A DNA stretch of 64,000 nt from NCBI GenBank assembly GCA_024345305.1, contig BRON01000009.1, positions 992,001 through 1,056,000 of the forward strand, read 5' to 3'. Position numbers and translations under genes: made by a program. This stretch comes from Mrakia gelida. Taxonomy: Eukaryota; Basidiomycota; Tremellomycetes; Cystofilobasidiales; Mrakiaceae. This document shows positions 31,654 to 41,800 of this stretch, in pieces. Position 1 is the first letter of the stretch. Every line of letters begins with the position of its first letter. A model generated the notes under the pieces. It was not told the origin of the DNA. It made no database searches and worked only from the letters and a program-made list of their open reading frames with translations.

Positions 31654-32728
31654 TCAGTAGAGGTCACGAACTACGAACGAAGTGAGCTCGATCTTTGCCT
31701 CTACCTCCTCCCGTCCTACCCAGCAACTACCCATCGTCTGGAAATATCGCTTGACACTCTCCATCTCTTCCTCCTTTTCCACCACGACCTCGAAGCGATA
31801 GTCAGGTTTCCCTCCTCGGCAATGAGGGAGGCCATAAAAAACGTCCCTCGTCGCGACCATCAAGGCGTACGATACCCTTCCCAGCTCGCCGTACGGTCTC
31901 GTAAACTCGTACGAAACGGTCCAAGTCGGCGCGTCGGTGGACCCGTCGAAGAACGTGTCGTCCAGGAGATGCTCGAACGACGCGTCTCGGAGGGTGGGGT
32001 GAGATGTTCAAGTCGGGTCCAAGAGTAACAGTGATGGTCGGTAGGTAGAGCCTGAGCGGTTGAAGAGGAAGAGGCGACGAGGGAGAAGAAGGTTGGGTTG
32101 AAGTGAGCGAGGAACTGGGAGGCGAAGTCAATTTGCAGCTTCCTCCGCTTGCCGTGAGACGAGCGGGTGGACTCGAACGACACCCCTCGAACGACGAGAA
32201 GATCCACCTCGAGGGTTGTGGTGCATCGGTCCGCGTGGAGGTGGGAGAAGGTCCAGGGCTTGTCGGCGATGAAGGTGAAGGTCTTGATTTGAGAGAGGGA
32301 GAGGTGAGGTTCGACTTGAGCTGACGAGCTCGTTCTCTGCAGAGGAAGAGAGTTGACGAGTGTGTCATGATATCAGGCTCGCTCCTACGTATATAGACAG
32401 CCTCGACGGAACGAGACGAACGAGGGAGAAGGAGAGGAAAAGAACGAATCCTCGTGCAGAAGAACAGCTCCAATCGCTCGAGTCCGACGATCTCGACGTC
32501 CTCGTAGAGAAGCTCCGACACGATCTCGAGGAAGGCAAGGCTCACTCGGGAGCACAATGCGAGGGTTCCAGTGTCCGCGAAGGCGAGGATGTGTCGTTTG
32601 ATCTCCATGGGAAGAGGAGGGAAGGGAAGGAGGGGAGGGGGAAGGAGGAAGGAAGCGCCGAGCTCGTTGACGGGTTGGATGAGGGAAGACGGATTTCTTT
32701 TTGAGCCTGATTCGTGGAAGATGGACAT
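31654..32728 (-). pseudogene. F-box-like protein, copy 2 (splice donor lost, 5-bp duplication)
   Basis: Very close to copy 1: PMEIKRHILAFADTGTLALC, SLAFLEIVSELLYEDVEIVG and GLERLELFFC in exon 1; then WTFSHLHADRCTTTLEVDLL, LLVVRGVSFES and HSWTRLEHLT-equivalent in exon 2. Three differences break it. (a) The donor aligned to copy 1's GTTTGT is ATTCGT (32449-32444), GT to AT. (b) GGGTG is tandemly duplicated at 31992-32001 (plus strand), a 5-bp insertion that shifts the frame after EHLT. (c) copy 1's ATG is not conserved, although an ATG further upstream (32728) is in frame. Beyond the shift the frame again matches the family: RFEVVVEKEEEMESVKRYFQ and SFVVRDLY with stop at 31654. Unspliced, exon 1 reads through the intron to a 308-residue frame. 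Confidence 0.75.
31992..32001. repeat. 5-bp tandem duplication GGGTGGGGTG
   Basis: Present twice here and once in the aligned position of copy 1 (plus-strand copy 1 reads CTCACCCTCCGAG; reverse of copy 2 reads CTCACCCCACCCTCCGAG). It causes the frameshift of copy 2. Confidence 0.85.
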
Positions 32729-32903
32729 GATTCGAGTCCTGGCCTTCGAAGGAGCGGTATGCTGAGAAAGGATCTTTGGTGGTGGGCGTCGGGAGCAGAG
32801 AAGGGCAGACCGAGGAGAACGAAAGTTGAGCTTCGAAGACGCGACCTCCTTCCTTGAGCTCCCAAACTCTCACGCTCCCCTCAACTTCCCCTTCTTAGCT
32901 ACT
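32729..32903. promoter_or_regulatory. Divergent promoter, F-box-like copy 2 / ING gene
   Basis: 175 bp between opposite ATGs. Pyrimidine-rich next to the ING start; no defined element. Confidence 0.4.
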
Positions 32904-35445
32904 ATGCCACCCAAGGGTTTCAGACGCGGATTGCCTCCTCCTGGCTATGTGTTCAAGCAGAAGAACGCCGCGATCCGGTTCGAAGGACAGAATCATTCTG
33001 GGGACGTCCCTCTCGCCAACGCTCCCAAACGAGATTGGATCGGCTACGAATCGTCAGGATCGAGGTCGCCCGTCAAGAAGCGACCGAGGCAGGAGGCTGG
33101 AACACCGTCGGGATCCCACAAGAAGAAGACGAGCCATCACAAGAGGGAGAGCGTCAGTCAGGATAGAAGGATCGTACGAGGAGGAGGTCAACAGTGGAAC
33201 GCGGACGAGGAAGAGGAAGAGGAAGCAGAGGAGGAGGAGCAGCAGCAGGAGGACGAGGAGGACCCGGAGGATCCTGTATGGGTGGGCTTCAGAGAGGACT
33301 TCTACGAGAGTGAGTTTGTGCTTCTTTGGATGGTGGAGGAAGAGCAAAGAAAAGGAGCTCGAGGTGGAGCTGACCGACTCCATCCCTTCCCTTCCCTTCT
33401 TCTCGCTTTCAGTCGTCGACCAACTTCCCCTCGAACTACAGCGAAGCTTCGCGCTTCTCAGGCAGCTAGACGAGCAGGTAGACTCCAACACCACCGAACT
33501 TTCGTCCCTCGTCCGTCAGTACATCGACAAGAGACTCGGTCATGCTCCGCCTTCCCTCCCACCTCCTTCTCCATCCGCCATCACCTCCCCTTCCTCCCAT
33601 CATCCTACGGTCGCCGAGAGCGAAGGAAACGCCGTCGCTGGACCGTCAGGATACAACGGCTCTATGGATATCGACGACGAGGACGAGGAAGCCGTAGCAG
33701 CAGCAGTCGAACCCGAACCTTCCAAGGATCCCTCCCTTCCACCTCCCTCCCCTTCAGCAGCCATCTCAGCCATCGACTTCGCACCACCATCATCACTACC
33801 TGCTCCTATCTCGCAGAAGGCCTCACTCGGCGATGATTCGCTCGACCCTCTGGATCTCCTCACCTCTCTAGCATCCGCCAGCAACCCTCCCAAATCACCA
33901 TCGAGAGGCTCACCCTCCGTCGTCCCAGCAACTCCCTCTCCTACCAAAACCCACCCCCACCTCCCTCTCGCCCAAACAGACTCAGTACCAGACCCATTAT
34001 CTCTATCCCAGGAGTCCAACCCAGATCCCCTTCCCTCCTCCACCTCCGCCGTCGATCCACAACCTCCTTCAGCCCTCGACTCCACCTCAACTCCCACTCT
34101 CCTTCTTCCCACCATCACCTCCTCTACCTCCCAATACCAACCTCCAAACCAACAGCAGCAGAAGGAACATCAACTCTCTCGTATCGCCAACCTCCTCACG
34201 CTCCTCCTCAAAGCAGGCGAAGAGAAGGTCGCCGTCGCGAAAGGAGCCTACGACCGAGTCGACCGTCAGATCAGATCCCTTGACTCAGCTCTCCAAACCC
34301 ACGCTGCAAGCATCACCACCGAAGCTCTCGCAGCTCTTGCCGCTTCCGCCAGTGCCGCTGCTCCAGCGAGGAAGGAGCCCAAGGAGGTCGAAGAGGAGCA
34401 ACCCCAGCAAGAGGACGGATTCGACAACGACGCGGACAGAGGAGAGTTCCAGCCCGAGGACGAGGAGCAAGAGCAGGAGCAGGCTCGACAAACCGCCGCC
34501 GAGGAAAGAAGGTCCTCGTCTCGACGAGCGAGCAGTACCTCCGCTCCTGTTCGGAAGGCGAATAGAGCGGCAGCGGATGAGGATTTCAAGACGGATTCGG
34601 AGGCGGAGGACGAGGAGGACGAGGATGGAGATTGGGAGGTTAGTTTGGGGACCGTGGGAGGTGGAGCGAGGAAACCTGTTAGTGAGCGTGCAGGGAGGAA
34701 GAGAGGGAAGGGAAAGGGGAAAGGGAGGAGCTCGAAGGGTGGCAGGAAGAGTGGAAGGGGTGGTGCAGCTGCCGGGGAGGTTGCTCGAGGAGCAGTGTTC
34801 TCGGAGAAGGGGCTGGAGGGGATGGCTGTTGATCCGTGAGTTCACATCTGTCTCGGGAGGATATCTGAAGCAGCTGGGCGTGTGTAGAGTATAGGGGGAG
34901 GTGTTGGTGGGGTCTGGTGGTCTCTTTGAGGAGCGAGAACTTGAAGCTCAATCTGACGACGCGACTTTCCCTTTCTTCTTGCCCACGACAGATTCGAGCC
35001 AAGGTACTGCTACTGCCAGAACGTCTCTTACGGCGAGGTAAGTTGTTTTTGTCAACTCTGTCCTCCTCTCTCATTCAAACCTGGAACGCTAACCTCTTTC
35101 CTCTCCCTCCCTCCCTCAGATGATCGGTTGCGACGTTCGTCCCTCTTTCCTCTTTCCTCTCCTCTCCTTTTTTCGTTCCCTCTTCGCACTCATTCTTACC
35201 TCTCTCTCTCTTTCTCTCTTCCGCCCATTCCTCTTATAACAGAACGAAGAATGCCCCTCGGAATGGTTCCACCTCCAATGCGTCGTTCGTCCCATCTCTC
35301 CCTTTCCTCCTTCGCTCATGAGCCCTTCGCTGACCTCGTTCCTTTCTTCCCACTCGTCGTACAGGGCATGACAACTCCCGTCGTCGGGAAATGGTTCTGC
35401 AGGGACTGCGATCCTCATCGGTTCACGAAGAAGAGGCTGATCTGA
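32904..35445 (+). CDS. ING-family PHD finger protein
   Basis: Histone H3K4me3 reader of histone acetyltransferase or deacetylase complexes (yeast Yng1/Yng2/Pho23 relatives). Start MPPKGFRRGLPPPGYVFKQK. Acidic Glu/Gln runs precede the N-terminal ING helices: VVDQLPLELQRSFALLRQLD then QLDEQVDSNTTELSSLVRQY. A very long Ser/Pro-rich linker leads to a second helical part (LTLLLKAGEEKVAVAKGAYD, VDRQIRSLDSALQTH) and an NLS-like RAGRKRGKGKGKGRSSKG. The C-terminal PHD is spliced from RYCYCQNVSYGEMIGCDNEE, CPSEWFHLQCVGM and GKWFCRDC: all seven Cys and the His of Cys4-His-Cys3 are visible. The linker makes it unusually long (about 650 residues) for the family. Which of the yeast paralogs it equals cannot be told. 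Confidence 0.92.
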
Positions 35446-35807
35446 GGGAGGGAGGAGGAGACGCGCTCCAGGAGGGAGAGAGAGGAGGTTGTTTTGAGTT
35501 CGTTTGCCTTCGTTTTTATTCTTATCTATTCTACGTTACCTACACGGTTCCTAGCTTGACGGACGCTAGATACTCTCTTTGTTGGGAGCGAGGGCTGAGA
35601 GTACCTCGAGCTCGGGGACGCGTCTTTGCTTTTCGATGTGGTCGAGTCAGCCAGCAGGCGAGTAAGCGATGATTTGATAGAGGTGTTTGACTAAGTAGTA
35701 ATCCGAGGGTCGTAGAGGTGGGGATACAGTAGGTGGGACGGAAGAGGCGGAAGGTGGGAGAAGCGATTTTGAGTGAGGGAGGGAGGAGATGGTCGTCGAC
35801 TCGGACT

Positions 35808-36585
35808 TTAGAGCGAGGCTCCAGTGTAGAAAGCCCTCTGCTTGGACATCCAGATGAGACTGGTGGCTGTGAACGACCAAACGAAGAAGTCAGCTCGAGA
35901 GAAAGGAGTGCGAAAGAAGGAAGGACAGAGGGAGGAGGACGAACTCGAAACAATCGCGGGACCCAACCATCCCTTTCCGATCGTGCACGTCCTGTAGATG
36001 AGGAGTTCCGAGTTGAAGTGCACGAAGGCGATGATGTAGGAGCAGAAGGCGAGTTGGTACAACCTGTTCACAAAACACAAGCAGGAAGGAGGGAGGCGTC
36101 AGGGACGCTGCAACGAAGGCAGAGGCGAAGTGGAACGACAAGAGGGGAGAGTTTCGAGCTCACTCCTTGTTGGTGATGTTGTAAGCAGCATACAGCCGAA
36201 TGAGGGCTGAAGCGAGAGTCCAGATACCGAAGGTCCTGTTGCTCAAGGGAGTGACTGCCAAAGACCAAACCCAAAACGAAAGCGATGGGGTGTGAGAAGG
36301 CAAAGGAAGTTGGGGGAGATCGTCGGGAGGGAGACTGACCCTGGTCTGGTTTTCCAGCGTAGACTTTTCGGGTGAGGGTAGGGGAGATGTAGTTCTGGAC
36401 TGTGTTGAAGCAGGCGAGGGTTGAGACGAAGAGCATCCAGTAAGGAAGGACACCGCCTTGGCCGTTGGGGAGATCTGAGAACCAAAGAAGGAAGGGAAGG
36501 GAGGCGTGAGCTCGACAGAGAAGGAAGGAGGGCGGGACAGCCGTCGACGATGGGAGGAGCGCTTACGAGCGAGCAGGGAGGACAT
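35808..36585 (-). CDS. ERG28: Ergosterol biosynthesis scaffold protein Erg28
   Basis: ER membrane protein that tethers the sterol C-4 demethylation complex (Erg25, Erg26, Erg27). Five or so exons: MSSLLA, DLPNGQGGVLPYWMLFVSTL, ACFNTVQNYISPTLTRKVYA, NRTFGIWTLASALIRLYAAY, LYQLAFCSYIIAFVHFNSEL, LLIYRTCTIGKG and TSLIWMSKQRAFYTGASL with TAA at 35810-35808. The blocks 'LP.W..FVS..A..N..Q.Y', 'SRTFGTWT....IIR.YAAY.I....Y.L......IA..HF..E...+.T' and a C-terminal 'W' helix are the Erg28 family pattern; four membrane helices. Divergent from MED19. Confidence 0.93.
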
Positions 36586-36796
36586 GGCGAGTGAGGAGAG
36601 ACGATGAGGTGGGAGAGGGAAGAAAAAGAGAAAAGTTTGAGAAAGTGCTGATGTGGGCGGAGGCAACGAGAGAGGACGAGAGCTTGACGAGAGCTCAGAC
36701 GTTTCGGGCTAGACGAACGACCTTCAACTCCTTCCTTCTCCTTCTCGACAACTTCTCAGAGCTTAAAGTGAGATCCTTCCTCTTCTCGACTCTAGG
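36586..36796. promoter_or_regulatory. Divergent promoter, ERG28 / MED19
   Basis: 211 bp between ATG 36585 (-) and ATG 36797 (+). Contains AAAGTTTGAGAAAG-type A-rich DNA near ERG28 and a CTTCTCGAC-rich stretch near MED19. Confidence 0.45.
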
Positions 36797-38195
36797 ATGG
36801 AAGCCTCTACCTCGATAGCAGGACCCTCCTCCTCGCATCAACCTGTCGCCAGTGGATCCACCCCTCGAGCTCCTTCGCCTCCACCACCAGCCGTCCTTCC
36901 CTTCGCTCCTCCTCGTTCGTCCTCTCCCTGTACCTCTTTCTCCCCTCTCCTTACCTCACTGAAGCTAACCTCCACCTCTTATCGTTCTCACTCTCCCCTC
37001 AGCACTCCCGAAAACGCACCTCACCGGCTCCCTCGACCTGCTCTCCCACCTCTCCCTCCTCCCTTCCTACGACACCTACGTTCGACCTTACTTCCGAAAC
37101 CCCAAAGCTCCAGTCCCTATCGCTCCAGGAACGGGAACCATAGGAGGTCTCGCCGCTCTCACTTCCGAGGACAAGGGAAAGGGGAGAGCGGTCGAGGGTG
37201 GGGAGAAGCAGAAGGGTCCAGCTCAGCAGACGAAGAAGGTCAAGGACAACGTCGTGGACTTGAAGAGGATGAAGGGAGATTTCGACGATCTGGTTGAGGA
37301 GTGTGTCGTGCTTGGTGAGTCTAACTTCGCTGCTTTTGTTCCGAGCTGAAGGAGAGATGGAGAAGGAGAGGTGAGGGAGGAGAGAGCGAGTGTGGTGAGG
37401 TCGAGCTGACGCTTCGCGCTTCCTTCCTTCCCTCGTTCGTTGTAGCTTCCGACCATCCCTCGATCTTCCAACCACCCTCGTCGTTCCACCGTCTAGTCGT
37501 GGAAGCTCCAGAAGAAGGAACGGTACCTGACTGGACTGAAGGTTTAACGGTGTTCCAGCCGGAACAGCTGGAGAGTTGGGGGTGGAGATTGGCGGAGGGG
37601 AGGTTGCCTGAGGTGAGCTTCGAGCTCCTCTCTTCCTTCCTTTTTCGGTTCGAAGGTTTGCAGAGCTGACTCTCTCGTCAATGTGACCTCGAACCAACCA
37701 GGTCGACGATACATCTCTCTTCGTGCGGACGCCTAGGATTCAGGGAGAGAAGAAGAAGGTTCGTTCTTTCGTCCGAACGCGTCGTCTCGCCATTTCGCGT
37801 CGCACTCGTCTGACCTCTCGTTTTATGTCTTTCAACTTTCGTCGAAACAGAAGAAGAATAAGCGACCAAGACCATCGGACGATCTTCTCATTCCTGCAAA
37901 CAACAACAACGCCAACAACAACAACGCTCAGTTCAACCTCCAGGATTCAAACAAGCGTCGGAAAGAGGTCAGTCGGACTTCTGTCTTCTCTCATCCTCCT
38001 CTACTTCTCAAAATGTTACTGAATCGACTCGTCCTCGAACTTCCCGTTTTCACCTCTTTTGCCTTCGTCGTCGAAACAGAACGGAGCCGTGACGCCTCGA
38101 ACGCCTGGAATCAACGTCGGGACGCCTGGAGGTGGGAGTGGGAGCGGTGGAGGTGGTGGTGGGAGGACTCCGAGGGGTTGATTGATGACTGGTGA
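36797..38195 (+). CDS. MED19: Mediator subunit 19 (Rox3-like)
   Basis: Mediator head-module subunit. Starts MEASTSIAGPSSSHQPVASG. After a 5' proline-rich part, the spliced frame reads LPKTHLTGSLDLLSHLSLLP, SYDTYVRPYFRN, VVDLKRMKGDFDDLVEECVV, IFQPPSSFHRLVVEAPEEG and FVRTPRIQGEKKK, then a Lys/Asn-rich tail and a Gly-rich end GGGGGGRTPRGLIDDW with TGA 38193-38195. The 'LTGS.DL...LSL...YD.YVRPY' block is the fungal MED19 signature. About seven exons. The C-terminal basic tail is typical of the subunit. Confidence 0.8.
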
Positions 38196-38868
38196 GTCTT
38201 TCTCGACCGCTCTGGGAGGGTGGAAAGGAGGAAAGCAGGGAGTCGTCGGGGAGACGCGAGCTCAGAAGCTGACTCTTGCCTTCCCCTCCTCTTTCGCACC
38301 AGTTCTCGACTCCGGCTTCTCTTACTTATGCTCACTTACGACTTATGCGTGTCTCTCTATATCTGGACTACAAGAGAACTAGAGAGGAAGAAGCGAGAAG
38401 AAGCTGCCGCTCGACGCGTACCCACCAGCGAGCTCGGATACTGATCTTGTCGATCCGAGCTCACTTCGTCCTTTCGAGAAAGCAAGGACTGGTGCCTGGC
38501 TTGGGGCTTCGCAAGCGAGTCGGCTGCAAGCGAGGGAGCAAGCGAGGGAGAGTTCGGCTCTCTGTTTTTTTACTGGTAGAACAAGAAAAGAAAACAAGAA
38601 AGCAAAACAAAGATCAGAGGCGGGGGCCGTCTCTGCGCCGCCAGCCGAGGAGGGAAGCGAGACCTCTGCTTGGATTTCGTTCGTACCCACCAAACCACCA
38701 CTTTGCCCTGGATCTTCCTTCTCTTAGCTCGGCAAACCCACACTCAAACTCCACATTGCAAGCGAGCGAGGCCCTCTCTCTCCCTCTTTTTCACCAACCC
38801 ACCACCACCGCTCAACCCACCCACCCAACTCTCGATCCCCTCCTCTCAACCTTCCTTCCTCCTCAACC
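38196..38868. other. Intergenic: promoter region of the ABC transporter
   Basis: 673 bp. An A-rich run near 38580-38610 (AAGAAAAGAAAACAAGAAAG) and short direct repeats of GCAAGCGAG around 38511-38545 are visible. No gene supported. Confidence 0.45.
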
Positions 38869-41800
38869 ATGTCGTCCGAGAAACCCACCACTCCCTCTAT
38901 CCCCTCCCCCCCTTCCTCCCACCACAAGGACGACGAGAAAACCCACCCTGCCACCTACGAACCCGACAAGCCCATCAAGAAGGCTTCTCGATGGTCTCGC
39001 AAACCCAAATCCAGCGAGGTCGCTGTTGACGTCGAAGCTCATCAAGAATCCGAAGTCCTCCCTGCCGTTCCGTTCAGGCAGCTCTTCAGGTACTCCACCA
39101 AGGGGGAGATGACCTTGAACTTCTTTGGTCTCGTTGCTAGTGGTGAGTGCGCTCGAGAGCACGGGGGGAAGGTTGGGGAGGAGGGCAAAGAGCGAGTGTT
39201 TGAGAGTGGGAGGAATCGGACAGCGGGCGGGCTTGGACGACCTCGAGCCCGTCGTGTTGGAAGGTCGTTCGATAAAGCGTTTTTTTGGTACTGACTCTTT
39301 GGGTCTTGCTTCTTGTTGTTGCTGGTGTAGCTGGTGCCGGTACGTTGTTTCTTCCTCGATCTTGGTGACGGACGGAGAGAGCGAGCTCGCATGAGCTTCC
39401 TGGTGGGCAGATCGAAGCTGACCTTTTCTCCTTTCGTTTCGTTCGATGGACTGATGCAGGTGCCGCTCAGCCTCTCATGACTCTGATCTTCGGTAAACTT
39501 ACGGGAGCCTTCGTCGATGTGAGTCTTTCAGTCTCTCTAGCAGCCAGCGAGAGAGGAGTGGAAGAGCGAGGGTCGAGGGTCGACCGAGGCATCTACAAAT
39601 CCCCTTGCCGGACCTTGCCTTTGTCTTTTTTTTCCTTCGTCCCTGCTCTTCGACCGTTCTCGACCGCTCCTCGACCTACCCACTGACCTCTTCATCCATC
39701 TTCGCGCCGAAACTAGTTCCAAAAAATCCTCAACACACTCGACAGAACCGATCCTGCCTCGTTAGCGGCTCTCGCTCAAGCCCAGTCGAACCTCAAGAGC
39801 ACCGCTGCCCTGGATTCTCTCTACCTCGTCGTTATCGGAATCGCCATGTTTGTTGCTACACTCTTCTACGTGAGCCCGTTTCCTCTCCCTTTCGGTGGAC
39901 TAGGACGAGAGAGAGAGAGAGAGCTGATCGGTCTGACGCGTCGGCTTTGTTTTCGATTCAAGATGGGAGCCTGGGTCTACACTGGAGAGGTCGCTTCCAA
40001 GAGGATCAGGGAGAAGTACCTCCAGTCGGTTCTCCGTCAGGATGTTGCGTTCTTCGATACTCTCGGTGCTGGAGAGGTTGCTACAAGGTACGCGTCTTGT
40101 CCTCGTTGTTTTCCATTATCTTCCTCCTTCGCCGAAATTGACCACTCCTTCCCACGAAACCTTCTTTCCGCATCACGCAGGATTCAAACCGATACTCATC
40201 TCATCCAGGAGGGAATCAGCGAGGTTCGTTCGAAGACTGCTAGGAACAGAACATGTCGCTTCTGAAGACTGACCTGAATTTCTCTCTCCATCTCTCGATC
40301 GAGCAGAAAGTCGCCCTCGCCGTCGGATACATCGCCACTTTCTTCACTGGTTTCATTCTCGCTTATGCGTGAGTCATCTTTGACCCAGTCGCTCTGCGCT
40401 GAACATGAATTGAGGGAAGACGCTCGCTGAAACCTGTTCTTCTCCCTCATCAGTCGATCCTGGAGGCTCTCCCTCGCTCTGTCCGCCATTCTTCCCTGCA
40501 TCGCCTGCACAGGGGCTTTCATGGGAATTTTCACGACCAAGTACAAGGCTGCAGCTCTCAAGAACGTCGCTGACTCTGGATCCCTCGCCGAGGAGGTCAT
40601 CAGCTCGATTCGAACGGCTCAAGGTGAGTCGCGGCGTCCCTGCGTCTTTTCTCGGCCAAAGCTGACTGGCCCCTCCTTCTTCATCTCTGCTTGCAGCGTT
40701 CTCTACCCAGAAGAAGCTCTCGTCTCTGTTCGATGAGCACGTCGCTGCTGCTTTGGTCGTCGGATACAAGGTAAGAGTCGATTTCGCCGCTTCTTTTCTG
40801 ATTCTCGCCGTCCAACTGACCTCGTCTCTTCTTCTTCTCTTGCAGACGTCGACTGTGATGGCTGCTGGACTTGGCTTTATGTTCTTCGTCATCTACTCGG
40901 CCTACGCTCTCGCCTTTGCTTACGGTACGTGTGCAGCGAACCGAGAGGAAGAACGAGGAGCTTGTGAGCTGACCTTGACGCGCCCCTTCCTTCCCTCCTC
41001 GCTCTGAAATAGGTGGAGTTCTCATCACCGAGGACCGAGCAGATGCTGGTATCGTCGTCAACGTCTTTCTTTCCATCCTTATCGGTTCCTTCTCTCTCGC
41101 GATGGTACGTCGAAGAGCGCTCGTTCTCGATTCGCTCGCCAAGACGCCCACTGAGACCATCACGTCTCTCTCTTCTTTCCGACAGCTCAACCCCGAGATC
41201 CAAGCTATCGGAAACGCTCGTGGGGCCGCTGCCAAGGTCAGTCCCAGCGAGACAAAGCGACGATCGACCTCGACGCGACCTGACTTCCTTCTCCTCCCCC
41301 CTCTCTCAGCTCTTCCAAACCATGGACCGAGTCCCTACCATCGACAGTCTCAGTGAGGAAGGCCTCAAGCCAGATTCGGTGCAAGGAAACATCGATTTCG
41401 AGGCGAGTCTCGTTTCGTCACCGCTCGAACAGAAGTTCGCATCGCGTTGACGGCGAGCTGACTCTTCCTTCCCTTCTCTTATCCAGGACGTCGTCTTCCA
41501 CTACCCTTCCCGACCCAACGTACCCATCCTGAAGGGATTGACGGTTCATTTCGAAGCCGGACACACCGCTGCACTGGTAGGAACCTCGGGTTCAGGAAAG
41601 TCCACGGTCGTCGCCTTGGTCGAGCGATTCTACGACACCATCTCTGGTACTGTCAAGCTCGATGGAAGAGATATCAAGACTCTCAACGTCAACTGGTTGA
41701 GGCAGCAGATCGGTGAGCTCGTCGTTTCTTTTCTCCAGTTCGAACGAAAATGCCTCGCTCACCTCTTCCCTCCCTTCTCCCTCCCTCGAATCAGGTCTCG

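Noticed and set aside
33054..34118. Long minus-strand frames opposite the ING gene
   Set aside because: Ser/Glu-rich mirror images of the acidic and proline-rich coding strand; no start context, domains or intron logic.
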